DNA of 64,000 nucleotides from Bolinopsis microptera (GCF_026151205.1 NC_087083.1:6426460-6490459), one strand, 5' to 3'; positions 1 to 9,757 are shown, counted from the first letter of the stretch. Translations and numbers: made by a program. Notes: generated by a model from the letters alone, not told the origin.

Positions 1-477
1 TGAGTGTGTTTCACTTGATTCTGATAGTGATATATTATTGCGTTTATACGTTGTTCACTTGTATTATAATATGTAGTTAAATGTGGACACTTTGTTTATG
101 AAAGCTTTTTACAACAGTTTGGTAGCTCAGCTTTAAATTTATAAGTTCGTACTACGAACTTCGTAGTCGCATAATACTATTAACAGCATTATTGATAAAG
201 AGAAATTGATTTTTTAGGGTTTCCAAATATTGGAAAAATTGTACTGTTTTGAAGTAATAAGATGATAATATGTACATAACGATTTTTTTGTAATTGATTA
301 ATTAATCAAAAATTTAATAGTCTTGAATAAAAAGTAACGAGATAAAATTCATTGTGACAGAAAGTTAATTATCAAAATTTGACATTGCCAAGACTAGTTT
401 TATTTAATAATATTACTATAATTACTAATATTCAATAATGGTAATCTTTCTTCGCTCTTATGAGTGGGTCGATCATA
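1..477. other. AT-rich non-coding stretch
   Basis: AT-rich sequence with no open frame, repeat or splice-like exon that I can support. Confidence 0.4.
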
Positions 478-649
478 TAGTTTGATAGTTGGTGACGAAG
501 TGAGAGTCTCCAGTCAGTGTTTCAAAACAATTAGTTGTCGACGCGGTTTCAATAACGTTACAATAACTTACATAGTATATAGCTGCAATTTACAATGTTA
601 AAATAAACTATCAATACCAGATCTCACTTCGTCACCATCTGTCAAACTA
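478..649. repeat. Inverted-repeat element (MITE-like), about 172 bp
   Basis: The left arm (478-508) and right arm (619-649) are inverted copies of about 30 bp with a few mismatches. Both contain the core GGTGACGAAGTGAGA. The interior has no coding sequence. The flanks are AT-rich and share the short string AATATTCAATA, but a clean target duplication is not visible. The size and foldback structure suggest a small non-autonomous DNA transposon; the family is not identified. Confidence 0.5.
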
Positions 650-677
650 AATATTCAATAGTATTACTATTATTAAT

Positions 678-817
678 ATTCACAGTCCTTTCAAATTCAA
701 CAGATTTTGAATTCGAGAACTGATTCTCCATTATATTTAAGTCTGTATAATATCATTTTCAGTGATTAACTTTCGAGTACTCTGCATTTATAAAAAGATA
801 CAAAAAGGACTGTGAAT
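678..817. repeat. Short inverted-repeat pair enclosing about 110 bp
   Basis: ATTCACAGTCCTTT at 678-691 is matched by its exact reverse complement at 804-817. This is compatible with a tiny MITE or a hairpin. No other feature is seen between the arms. Confidence 0.4.
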
Positions 818-1652
818 GGCACTACATTTTTCAAGAATTTCTATTTTCTAGAATTTCAACCTCCTAGATTTTCCTACACTTTCTGGATTACAACTTTATT
901 TGTTGTTTCACTTAATAGTAATACGAATATGTGGTATAATTTGTAACTGTAGTGTGATTGTTAAGAAGATTATATTCGTACGCATTGTCATATTTTGTCA
1001 GATCAAGAGTTTCAATTTTTAATCAAGAGTTTTCAATAATTAATTAATTTTCATAACACATGTAATTGTAAACAATAAACATTCTGGTTAAATTAATTTT
1101 TGACTTCACAGTAATATAACTAAAATCATCTGTTATAAAACAAGAAATGCGGCCACTTTTCTTTTGTGGATGGGCGCCACTATAGCTCCAGAGGTGGACG
1201 AGGTTGTCGTGGTAAATGTTGTTCAGATCGCTGAGATGGGCGCCTATGTCAAACTACTTGAATACGATGGACAGAAAGGTATGATCCTCATGTCTGAGTT
1301 CTCGAGAAAGCGTATCAGGTCTATAAACAAGTTGGTGAGAGTGGGAAGGAACGAGTGTGTCCTGGTGACCAGAGTGGACCAAGATAAGGGGTATATTGAT
1401 CTCTCCAAGAGACGAGTCGTACAGGAGGATATTAAGAGGTGCGAAGAAAAGTACTCTAAAGCTAAAACAGTTAACCAGATCTTGAGACATGTTGGGGAGC
1501 TGCTAGATTATGAGGATGATAAAATGTTAGAGGAGCTGTACAAGAAGACCGCGTGATGCTTTGACAAGAAATACCCCACAAGTGGAAGATCACACGAGAT
1601 GTTCAAAGAAGCCGCTCAAAAACCTGAGGTCCTCGATAAGCTGGATATTGAT

Positions 1653-3080
1653 TTGATTTGAAACTTTTACAAAATAGCAAATATACAAATGTACAGCAAA
1701 TCGAACAAACATATAAAATGGGCCGAAATGTATAAATGCTAATGCTATAAAGCGTGGGTCAGTGAAACAAGTACAGAGGACAACTTTTAAAACACGAGGT
1801 TTATGGCCGCCCAAAGTCTCAATAACGTCACCTCCACCTAGTAATAAAATTATGAAATATGAAGTGTGAAACAAATTATGAAATATGAAGTGTGAAACAA
1901 TCAAGAAATAACTCGTATATAAATTTTAAAATTGTCTCTCAAATACAGATAACGTCCGAAAACTATTAAGATACACAATACTCATTCAAATACTGATCAG
2001 TGTCCGAGAGACATGAATTGCTTCATGGTGGTTTCTTAACACGGCTACAGACTTTCCCGTACCGGATATAGTGGTCGAGATGAGTCTGTTCAACCCTCTT
2101 CTTCTTCAGGTCGGTAACCAGATGTTTCCTCGTTGCTCGTTCTTCGCTAGATCTATCTGGACAGATCCATACATTTTTGTGGGTCTCAACTAGCCTCAGT
2201 CTTCCTGTTTTCATCAGAATCTGTTGAACCGCTGTTGAGCTTGGGACAGTGATCTTTACTGGTCGGATAGTCGTACTACCTGGCCTCTTCCTGCCGACTC
2301 TAGTCGCTTCGAAGTGAGGTTTCTCCCCAATCTCCTCCAGAACTGCGGTTACTAGCGCTGGAAGCTGTTCTCCCTCTTCTTTCAACCCAAACACAATCAG
2401 GTTCTTGCTCCTGTCCTCCTCTGCAGCCACACTCTTCATCACCTTCTTCAGGATGTTACTGTTGCAGACCGTACCACTTGCACTGTTTTGTTGTACGCTG
2501 CACTGTAGCTCTTAATCCCTGACTCCACCGTTGTTTGCACTGTCTCCTTAACCGACGTCTTAAACAACTGTAGTTCTTTGTCCTTCTGCACAAGCAGCTG
2601 GCCCTGCAGCCTGATCAACTTATCCTTGTCTTCTAACTCTTCCGTCTTCGAGAAATATATGATCTCCTCCATTTTAGCCATCTGGCATTCATGCCGTTGA
2701 ACGAGGTCTATTGCTCCCACAAGCCGAAGTGCCAGATGCTTTTTATAGACAGTTGGAGCCATAAATATTTCTCTGTCCATATCTCCACAAATATCTCTGT
2801 CGTCTATTTTCAGTTCTTTTCCCAGCGTAATGAACCACTTAGTAACACTGTCCTTCAATTTTGTCTGTTCATCATACTCGAATCCTTGAATTTGGTCCAG
2901 AGATTGGGTCACCTTACGATCATCCTCCATAGTGTACTTGTATAGGAATGTACAAGTACACACGCAAAGGCTAACTACGCGGTAGCAGCAAACTGAACTA
3001 TTATCGCAATTTACAAAAGATAAGAGAGCTCGATAATTGCAACGTAAGCTACACTGACTACACACAACGAGCACACCAAA
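1653..3080 (-). mobile_element. ORF1-only LINE-derived insertion inside the eIF2-alpha copy
   Basis: The insertion is bounded by where eIF2-alpha homology stops (about 1652) and resumes (3081). On the reverse strand it reads as 5' leader (3080-2931), ORF1 (2930-2023), then about 370 bp of non-coding 3' sequence ending in a short AAATC-type repeat. No endonuclease or reverse transcriptase is present. The 3' part contains a 26-bp direct duplication (about 1851-1902). There are no GT/AG boundaries at the edges, so it is not an ordinary intron. A clear target-site duplication was not found. The organisation resembles half-LINE elements that keep only ORF1, or a LINE with an internal or 3' deletion. 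Confidence 0.6.
2023..2930 (-). pseudogene. LINE ORF1-type nucleic-acid-binding protein, one frameshift
   Basis: Two reverse-strand frames (2930-2448 and 2442-2023) abut and are joined by a single frame change near 2445-2455. The first begins MEDDRKVTQ and contains a charged, probably coiled-coil stretch (KMEEIIYFSKTEELEDKDKL, then QGQLLVQKDKELQLF). The second has the layout of ORF1 proteins of CR1/L2-type LINEs: RSKNLIVFGLKEEGE (RRM-like start), RPVKITVP, then VWICPDRSSEERATRKHLV and a basic end. Such proteins bind the element's RNA as oligomers. The total is about 300 codons, a normal ORF1 length. The family assignment rests on motif pattern only. Confidence 0.6.
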
Positions 3081-3800
3081 GAGGTTCTTTTGAAAAACAT
3101 CAAGAGGAGACTCACTCCGCAAGCAGTCAAAGTAAGAGCTGACGTAGAGGTGCTATGTTACGCGTACGAAGGTATTGATGCAGTGAAAGCAGCTCTCAGA
3201 GCAGGTTTAGAACTATAGCTACAGAAGATGTCCCCTTGAAAACTAACCTTATTGCTCCACCCATTTACGTCATCTCTGTAACGTTATTCATCGAAGAGAA
3301 AGGAGTGGAGGCAGTAAGAGCGTCTATGGCTGCCATCAAGAACTCAATAGAGGCTTCCAAAGGTACCTTCAACGTGAAGCTCGATCCTAAGGTAGTAACA
3401 GAAAGAGAGGATCAGAAACTGCAGGAGGAAATGGAACAGAGGGAGAGGGACATGATGGAGAAAGATGGAGATGAAGACAGTGAAGATGAGGAAAGTGATG
3501 ATGACGAGGAGGAGGAGAGTGACGAGAATGAAGTCTAATTTTGTGTTGAAACTTCTCCTCTGTTTCTTTTAATTTTTGAATTGTTTGGGTATCTTATGTT
3601 CGTCATGTGCCATGTACATGATCTTCGTGTATCATTCTGATATTCTGTTTCCCATCTACGACTCAAATTCTCGTCTCATTAAATATCTAGTACGACATAT
3701 CATCTCGTCACCCAAAATAACAATATTTTCAAAAGTACGTGCTGTAAATATTTGCTCATGTTCACGATCAAAATAGCTAACCCGAACCTTTCCATGATAT

Positions 3801-3960
3801 AGCCAGTGCACTCAAGCGGTGCAAAATGACCTGCAGTCTAAGAATCTAGAAGAAATCCCAGAGGATGAAAATGAACTGATAGCCTCGTCCAGTAACTCAG
3901 TAGCTGCTACTAAACCCTGGTAACTGGTAACCCTGGTAACTCTGGTAACTGGTAATGAAA
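3801..3960 (+). other. Short coding-like segment followed by GGTAAC-type repeats
   Basis: A 40-codon open stretch (SQCTQAVQNDLQSKNLEEIP and onward) follows a possible acceptor (gatatag at 3796-3802) and runs into tandem GGTAACC/GGTAACT units at about 3915-3955. The same AGTAACCCTGGTAAC-type string recurs at about 6028 and inside the KH1 exon at 7005-7085. It may be an upstream exon of the TDRKH-like gene or chance; I cannot decide. Confidence 0.15.
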
Positions 3961-4012
3961 ACTAACGTGGTAGTTACTTCAGAAGCAGTACCAGAAGGTA
4001 TTTAGTAACCCT

Positions 4013-5686
4013 ATGAGTGCCGATATTGATGAATGTATGAAGAGCCAAGGATTACCTCAGGGACTGGATTCCGGATTCAACGAGCTAAGCTTCACAAGAA
4101 AAGATATCATTGAAGCATTAGGAGAACTGGATCCCTATTCGGCCGCACCTAATGGAGAGATTCCTGCTAGGATACTCACAGCCTGCAAAGAACAACTTGC
4201 AGACCCGCTAACACTCCTCTGGCAGGAATCGTTCAGCAGTGGGTATATACCAGCGGAATTAAAGACCCAATATATCACCCCTATCTATAAGAAGGGGGAC
4301 AGAACGGACCCAGCAAACTATAGACCAGTGTCTTTAACCTCACACATCATTAAGACATTCGAGCGTGTAATCAGAGAAAACCTGGTTCGTCATTTGGAAG
4401 AGAACATGATGATCAATACGAACCAGCATGGGTTCAGAAAAAAGAGGAGTTGCATGACGCAGCTTCTCAGTCACATCGAACAGATCTATAAATCACTGAA
4501 CAATGACGAAGAAGTTGATGTGATTTACCTCGACTTTGCCAAAGCTTTTGACAAGGTCGACCATGCAGTGCTGCTAGCCAAGCTTGGTCGATACGGAATT
4601 GGTGGTCAGGTTTTAAGGTGGATCAAAGAGTTTTTGCTAAACAGAAAACAAACAGTCGTTGTTGAAGGTCGCAAATCATCCTTCCAGCCAGTGGCAAGTG
4701 GGGTGCCACAAGGGACAGTCCTAGGACCGATCCTATTTATCCTGTACATCAATGATCTGTTGAACAGCATTAGCTATAGTAACGGATTCAGCTTTGCAGA
4801 CGACATAAAGCTGATTTGGGCTATCCGAGGAATGAGTAGTGTGGAGTTACTGCAAGATGATCTCAACATAGTCATCGAGTGGTCACGTGTTAACAACATG
4901 GAGCTACACGAACAGAAGTTTGAGGTTGTAAACTACCCCCTGAATGGATCAAAAGCTCTAAGAGAGCTCCCGTTCTACCCAGAGACTGTTGAGTATACTA
5001 CACCAAAAGGACACGCAATATCACCACAGGAAACTGTCAGAGACCTTGGAGTGTATGTTAGCAGCAGTAGGTCATGGGGTCCTCACATTGAGAAGACAGT
5101 TCAAGGAGCTAGAAAAATGGCGGCTTGGACATTGAGTGCCTTTAGAGACCGGTCACAAGTAGTCATGCTGACTTTATACAAAAGCATGGTTCGCTCCAAG
5201 CTAGAGTACTGCTGTCCAGTCTGGAACCCTACAAAAGTCACAGAGATACAAAAGCTGGAGACTGTACAGAGATCCTTTACTAGAAAGATATCTGGCTGCC
5301 GTGATCTCCAGTACTGGGACAGGCTGAAGAAGCTTAAGTTGATGTCCCTTCAGAGGCGGAGAGAGCGTTATTCTATTATTCATGTATGGAAAATTCTTTA
5401 TGAACATGCTCCGAACGATACGGGCTTCGAGTTCAAGTCTCATCAAAGGCATGGTATTAAGGCAGAGATCCCAGCCATGAACAAAAACGCACAGTTGTCG
5501 GTAAGAACAGATTACGACAACAGCTTTAGAGTTAGGGCAGCTCAGCTCTTCAACGTGCTCCCATCGGAGCTCCGGAGTATCACATTGCTAGACAGTTTCA
5601 AAGTTGGTCTAGGCAGATTTATGGAACAGTACCCAGAACACCACCGGTTCCGGGCTACACTCCGACAAACGATAACTCAATGCTGA
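4013..5686 (+). CDS. Non-LTR retrotransposon reverse transcriptase (ORF2 C-terminal part)
   Basis: This intact 557-codon frame encodes a LINE reverse transcriptase, which copies element RNA into DNA at a nicked target. Visible motifs are ITPIYKKGDRTDPANYRPVS (about residues 88-107), QHGFRKKRSC (138-147), motif A YLDFAKAFDKVDH with catalytic Asp about 174, VPQGTVLGPILF (231-242) and FADD (261-264), a Phe variant of the usual YADD. The downstream thumb and C-terminal region includes LGVYVSSS, YKSMVRSKLEYCCPVWNP and the end-domain YDNSFRVRAAQLFNVLP. No endonuclease precedes it, so the copy cannot transpose by itself, yet no stop or frameshift has accumulated. This suggests a young insertion. The start at 4013 is only the first ATG; the frame opens about 13 codons earlier. 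Confidence 0.9.
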   Translation: MSADIDECMKSQGLPQGLDSGFNELSFTRKDIIEALGELDPYSAAPNGEIPARILTACKEQLADPLTLLWQESFSSGYIPAELKTQYITPIYKKGDRTDPANYRPVSLTSHIIKTFERVIRENLVRHLEENMMINTNQHGFRKKRSCMTQLLSHIEQIYKSLNNDEEVDVIYLDFAKAFDKVDHAVLLAKLGRYGIGGQVLRWIKEFLLNRKQTVVVEGRKSSFQPVASGVPQGTVLGPILFILYINDLLNSISYSNGFSFADDIKLIWAIRGMSSVELLQDDLNIVIEWSRVNNMELHEQKFEVVNYPLNGSKALRELPFYPETVEYTTPKGHAISPQETVRDLGVYVSSSRSWGPHIEKTVQGARKMAAWTLSAFRDRSQVVMLTLYKSMVRSKLEYCCPVWNPTKVTEIQKLETVQRSFTRKISGCRDLQYWDRLKKLKLMSLQRRRERYSIIHVWKILYEHAPNDTGFEFKSHQRHGIKAEIPAMNKNAQLSVRTDYDNSFRVRAAQLFNVLPSELRSITLLDSFKVGLGRFMEQYPEHHRFRATLRQTITQC

Positions 5687-5721
5687 GCTGGAGGAAGACG
5701 CACTCGATGCAGTTGTCCTGA

Positions 5722-5954
5722 GCACGCCATGCCAAACTCACCAAAACGTACCAAAACGTACCAAAACGTACCAAAACGTACGTAGTAGCAGGCTCTGTGA
5801 CAGTACTGGTTCTGGTCCCACTTGCTCTGCTCTGGTACCGTGGGAGGAGACAGGGGACAGGAGGGAGGAGGGATCGTATGGATGAGAGGCAACATGTCAA
5901 GAAGAACAAAGAGAAGATAGTTAGAACCACTACTATCGACAAGGAGGATGTTAG
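5722..5954 (+). CDS. Candidate N-terminal membrane-anchor exon of a TDRKH-like protein
   Basis: The frame reads through a hydrophobic segment (VVAGSVTVLVLVPLALLWY, 5782-5838) and then a strongly basic cytosolic tail (RGRRQGTGGRRDRMDERQHV and KKNKEKIVRTTTIDKEDVR). It ends at a possible donor, AG|GTCAGT (5953/5955). TDRKH/Papi proteins begin with one such membrane helix that anchors them to mitochondria, followed by KH domains, which is what lies downstream. No ATG is in frame: the MPNSPKRTK start at 5729 is out of frame with the helix because of the four 10-bp units at 5741-5780, although two units would keep it in frame. The link to the KH exons is inferred from order, strand and domain logic. 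An exon for the first half of KH1 was not found between 5955 and 6960. Confidence 0.4.
5741..5780 (+). repeat. Four tandem copies of CCAAAACGTA
   Basis: The 10-bp unit is repeated four times without mismatch, beside the start of the membrane-anchor frame and just after the LINE ORF. A unit not divisible by three makes copy number decide the reading frame. It could also be the short 3' tail repeat of the LINE. Confidence 0.85.
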
Positions 5955-6246
5955 GTCAGTTTATTAGCGCGTTTATTACTTTACAGTGCATTTATTTCTT
6001 GTAAAACAGAATGCAAGGGAATTTATAACAGTAACCCTGGCAATATTATTTATTTATTTATTTAAGGCTAAAATTGTTTTCGCAATTGCTAGGTTTGCAC
6101 GTTCTTACCCCTGCTACCTCCTGTTCATTGCATTCATTCATTCAATTGGCTTGTTACTTACTTTGGTGTATTATGTAGTTTTGCTTGTGTATCAATTAAC
6201 TGATACGTATTCAGGTTTGTGATAGGTAAGAGAGGCTGTGTTATTA

Positions 6247-6270
6247 GGGGGGGGGGGGGGGGGGGGGGGG
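6247..6270 (+). repeat. Poly-G tract of 24
   Basis: An uninterrupted run of 24 G. Similar runs occur at 48531-48550, 48763-48781 and 53561-53574. The surrounding 6270-6960 is AT-rich non-coding sequence. Confidence 0.9.
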
Positions 6271-6960
6271 TTCACCCTGATTTTTTGTGAAACTTGGTTT
6301 CGAGATAGCAGTTGACCAACAAACTAGGACCAGTGACCGAACTTTTGAGGGGGTCCCGAACCCAAACCGCCAAACGGTGCTCGCGGGGCAGCCACGCCCA
6401 TATTTGGTTCAAATTAGGCCCAATTTAGCCAAATACCTTGAACATGCCCAAAATCCAGATTTTAGGTGCTCTACTTGTAGCTAGTGATTCCCTGAACTCG
6501 TATATGAATTTTTATCAAGATTGGACAAAAAATGACTGAGTTATGAGCAAAAAACCATATGACCATATTTGGGCATACGCACCAAACTTGATCGATTTTG
6601 GCCCATAAATTGGTCAAATATCAATATTTTTGAATAAAACCAACTTTATATGGAAGATAAGCCTATACTACACATTATCTATGATTATCAACTCAGTATC
6701 TACCTAATTGTGGATTCTATGTTGAAATAATTGCAAAAAATGAACAAAATTGCCCATATCTGAGTTCGCGATATTTGCAAAACTGACTTCGCTCAAAACA
6801 ATAGAACTCAATAGGGTTTCAATATTTTTTCATGAAATTTTCAGAATCAACGTAGAATTGTCTCATGACCTTAAGTTTTGCGACAGAATTTTGAGTTAGG
6901 CCTTTAAAAAATTTGGCGGCCAAATTCCAAAATTTGCACTGCTAAATTTACCCCTTAAAG

Positions 6961-7143
6961 ACATTGAGAGTCGATGCGGAGTCAAGATCTCCTTCCCAGA
7001 AGTCAGTAACCCTGGTCCCTGGTAACAGTAACCCTGGTAACTATAACCCTGGTAACAGTAACACTGGTAACTGTAACCATGGTAACACGTCTCAGATAGT
7101 TGAAGTTAAGGGAGACTGTAACGATGATATAACAGAGGCAATA
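6961..7143 (+). CDS. TDRKH: TDRKH-like KH1 exon (second half of the domain), with a frame break
   Basis: After the acceptor AAAG (6957-6960) the phase-1 frame reads DIESRCGVKISFPEVSNPG, a typical KH core. After a run of GGTAAC-type repeats (7009-7085) another frame reads SQIVEVKGDCNDDITEAI, a typical KH end, up to a perfect donor ATA|GTAAGT at 7143/7144. The two halves are offset by two bases inside the repeat, which in frame would encode Pro-Gly-Asn-Ser-type loop residues. The 3' end is phase 0 and fits the phase-0 start of the next exon. TDRKH binds PIWI proteins and helps trim piRNA precursors at mitochondria; its two KH domains bind RNA. The indel may be real or an assembly slip in the repeat. 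Confidence 0.55.
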
Positions 7144-7868
7144 GTAAGTTATTACCAATTATAAATACTTTGCCCAACATTACGCTTTATTACACGTCTT
7201 ATATGTATCGTTGTTGTGTTCAAGACTTTTGATCTTTTCCGACCAGACGATGTTTCTTTCTGGAGTCTGGTGAAGACTTTAGAGAAGGAGAGCAGTAGAT
7301 GGAACTTAACATGGTTCACTGATGCATCAAGTCTTTATTATGCACTTTCTATTAGAGCTTATAAATATCAATTTGACATAAAGAAATATATTTTATGTGA
7401 GGTAGACTTACATAAGTTCTTACATTGTATATAATATTACATAGCTTTAGTAATCTGCACAGTAACTTCGATAGCTTAGTTAAATCGTGAGTTAATTATT
7501 GTAAGCCACCATTTGCCGAAACACCCGCCAATTCTGTTTCATTGTTATGTGTTCTTTGCTATACAGTTGTTTAGAATCGTGACGTTGCTTTGAAACTAGC
7601 TATTTATAAACACTTGCACTCTGTTTTATAAACACTTTTTATAAATACTGGCTGTCTATAAAGACAACTGGTATCTAGAAGTCCAGTGAGTGTAATTTTT
7701 AGACAATCGACTTTAAAGATTCAATTAACTAAGCCAGCTAATTAATATTACGTATAATATTAACAGATATTATTATATTTCTAAATGTTTTTTTTTTCTT
7801 CGTTTTCGAATTTCGATCGATCATATGAATGTTCATAATATTTTTTATTACCTGAATGTTAATTTCAG

Positions 7869-8055
7869 GATATGGTCCAGGAGGCGTGCCAGCTAAAACC
7901 CAAAATACTAACAGAAAACATAGAAATCAGAGCTGAGTACTGCGGTAAGATAATAGGAAAAGGAGGAGAGAATTTGAAGGACATCAGGGAACACAGTGGC
8001 ACAAGGATACTAATTAGTAAGGGAAACGAGGAGATACGACTCTGCTCAATTGAAG
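7869..8055 (+). CDS. TDRKH: TDRKH-like KH2 exon
   Basis: A 187-bp exon lies between the acceptor AATTTCAG (ends 7868) and the donor GAAG|GTAAAT. It begins in phase 0 and ends in phase 1. The protein reads DMVQEACQLKPKILTEN, then a KH domain with an intact GxxG loop: CGKIIGKGGENLKDIREHSG followed by TRILISKGNEEIRLCSIEG. The linker ending ILTEN directly before the second KH domain matches vertebrate TDRKH as I remember it. Joined to the previous exon it gives the close KH-KH spacing of that family. The rest of KH2 and the Tudor domain are not found in the next 9 kb, which is filled with LINE debris. The gene is therefore truncated, broken up by repeats, or continues beyond long introns. Confidence 0.65.
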
Positions 8056-8952
8056 GTAAATAAAACCATCATAAAAAATGGTAAGTAATAATAACACTCA
8101 AAACACATTTAAGTTATCACAAGCTTTCAAACTCTTCTTGAAACATATTTAATCGAATTAAATTTCTCAAAAAACTATATATAGTAGTAACAGTGTACCC
8201 AGTAAAAGATATAATGTCCGATATAAAAAACGTCCTGCATGGAGATAAAATCAAAAAATGTTGGCACTAGAAAATTTATCTAGATCAAATTAGCAATATT
8301 TTTCATCAAGTTCAGTCTGGTACTAGTGTCTTAACATTACTACTGTCTGCTTCCCTTATCACATGGGGCCTGGTAAGTCTAGTTAGGGGTATTGTCTTCT
8401 CCTTGACGCCTAAAGAAAGCTACAAAATAGTTCCTAAAGTCATGTCTTATCCGCTCATTTCTGGAGACTATGATAAGTAGTAGTAGTAGTAGTAGTAGTA
8501 GTAAACCCGCGATGGGGTGGCATGTGCCTCAATAAAAATATTACAATCATTTATTATTATATCAATGTATCATTAAATATTTCAAAAATATCAATAACGT
8601 ATGGTTGATCCTTCACACTTGGTAAAATATATAAAAATAAAGTTAATCTACACTAAAGAATAAATAATCTATATTATATAAATCAACAATATTAACTCCC
8701 CATCTTCATGTAGTCATTTATCAAAGCGGTAGAAATCCAAGTAATTTTAGTACGCGGTGCGCAAGGAATTTCGTTTTTTTTTTAATGTGTAGGCAAGATA
8801 AGCCTAAGTGTGGCAGTGAAAATTGAAAAATAAGTTGCAGAATAAATTGCAGTGACTGACTGTCAAATGCATTATCGCAGTTCATTTATTTGACTGCACA
8901 GTGCACTAACGTTTAGGATTCTTACAGCTGTTATATTTTGCTAATATTTTGT
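8056..8952. other. Non-coding stretch with a TAG microsatellite
   Basis: Follows the KH2 donor. The only recognisable feature is a run of about nine TAG triplets at 8476-8503. I see no exon. Confidence 0.4.
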
Positions 8953-9567
8953 TTAAAAGTTGTAAAGGACAAAGTTCTTGTCCGTCCACGAAAGGTTTTC
9001 TAAGTCAAGTTTTTGTTTGTCCAGTAAGTAACGTACAATGTTGTCCTTGTATGAATTAATAAACTTATCTTGTAACTTAGGTACGTTGAAGGGAAGGATT
9101 TTGTTTATTTCGTTTATCGTGTTGTTATATAATCGTGGTCCTACGTTAGAGATGCTATAATCGGTAATCCGTAATCTGTTGAACTTAATTTCAAAATACT
9201 TTGGATTTCTCCTTTCCGTTTGTCTAAGCGGTGATTTTTCAAATATACTACAGATACTCGATGGTGCTACTCCCATATAAACCTTGTGCATCAAAGTTAG
9301 ACAGCTTTTAGCAATGAGATTAGGAAGAGCCAAAATTCCTATTTTGTTGAAGATGGATTTTGTGTGAGATGGTAGTTTACGTTTTTCTTTGTCGTAAAAA
9401 TAATTATGATATTCTGAATCAGTGGCGCGAATAGCTTTCTTTTGAGCAGAGAATAAAGACTGAATGGAATTTAAAGATTTAGTACCCCAAACAGTAGGCC
9501 GTAATACAGGTGAGATATTAATAAATAAATCAGGGGAGGTTTGAGAGGTTTCAAGTCCCGAAGGCAC
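8953..9567 (-). pseudogene. LINE ORF2 C-terminal fragment
   Basis: A 204-codon reverse-strand frame with the C-terminal layout of non-LTR reverse transcriptases: the pre-terminal motif VWGTKSLNSIQSLFSAQKKA, followed by NKIGILALPNL, LMHKVYMGVAPSS and an end domain with NVGPRLYNNTINEINKILPF. The catalytic palm is absent from this frame. The element's 3' end is near 8953. It is a decayed insertion downstream of the TDRKH-like exons, in opposite orientation. Confidence 0.7.
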
Positions 9568-9757
9568 TGCTTATCTTTAGGTGAGTTGAAGAGCTGACCT
9601 GTGCTTGAAACCCCCTCAACATCACTACGTTCAATATACTAATTTACAGTATACAAATTATAGAAAAAATATATACATCTTAAATTACTTATTGTTTAGT
9701 TTGGTGACAAAGAGAGCCAGTTGAGTTTTGTTTAGCTATATGTTTTGAATCACAGTT

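Larger units (their letters stand above)
1164..3538 (+). pseudogene. EIF2S1: eIF2-alpha (eIF2S1) copy, intronless and broken
   Basis: The translated sequence matches translation initiation factor 2 alpha, the regulatory subunit of the eIF2-GTP-initiator tRNA complex. The S1 domain is clear from about 1188: [10 protein letters not shown], then [39 protein letters not shown] and [10 protein letters not shown]. The regulatory serine (family Ser51) is kept in [10 protein letters not shown], codon 1302-1304. Homology resumes at 3081 with [20 protein letters not shown] and runs through NLIAPP to an acidic tail ending at 3538. Two lesions are visible. A TGA at 1554-1556 stands where the family has the Trp of TAW, and one base is missing near 3213 (GLE to IATEDV). 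About 1.43 kb of reverse-strand LINE sequence also sits between 1653 and 3080, replacing only a few residues. The first dozen or so residues of the family are not recognisable, and no introns are seen. I infer a 5'-truncated retrocopy; a real gene with sequencing errors is the less likely alternative. Confidence 0.85.
3974..5780 (+). mobile_element. CR1/Jockey-like LINE, 5'-truncated (RT part only)
   Basis: The element carries the reverse transcriptase and C-terminal part of a LINE ORF2 but no endonuclease domain, as expected of 5' truncation during target-primed reverse transcription. Its frame is open from about 3974, just after an in-frame stop. It ends near a run of four CCAAAACGTA units (5741-5780), which may be the element's 3' tail or part of the next exon. 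It lies between the eIF2-alpha copy and the TDRKH-like exons, in the same orientation. Confidence 0.7.

Noticed and set aside
1590-1904. 104-codon reverse-strand frame
   Set aside because: It overlaps the LINE 3' non-coding part and eIF2-alpha coding sequence; no motif.
1653-3080. Large intron in eIF2-alpha
   Set aside because: There is no GT at the left edge; the inserted strand carries LINE ORF1, and the rest of the copy is intronless and broken.
5655-5942. Reverse-strand frames of 95 and 72 codons
   Set aside because: They are antisense to the membrane-anchor exon and kept open by the 10-bp repeat.
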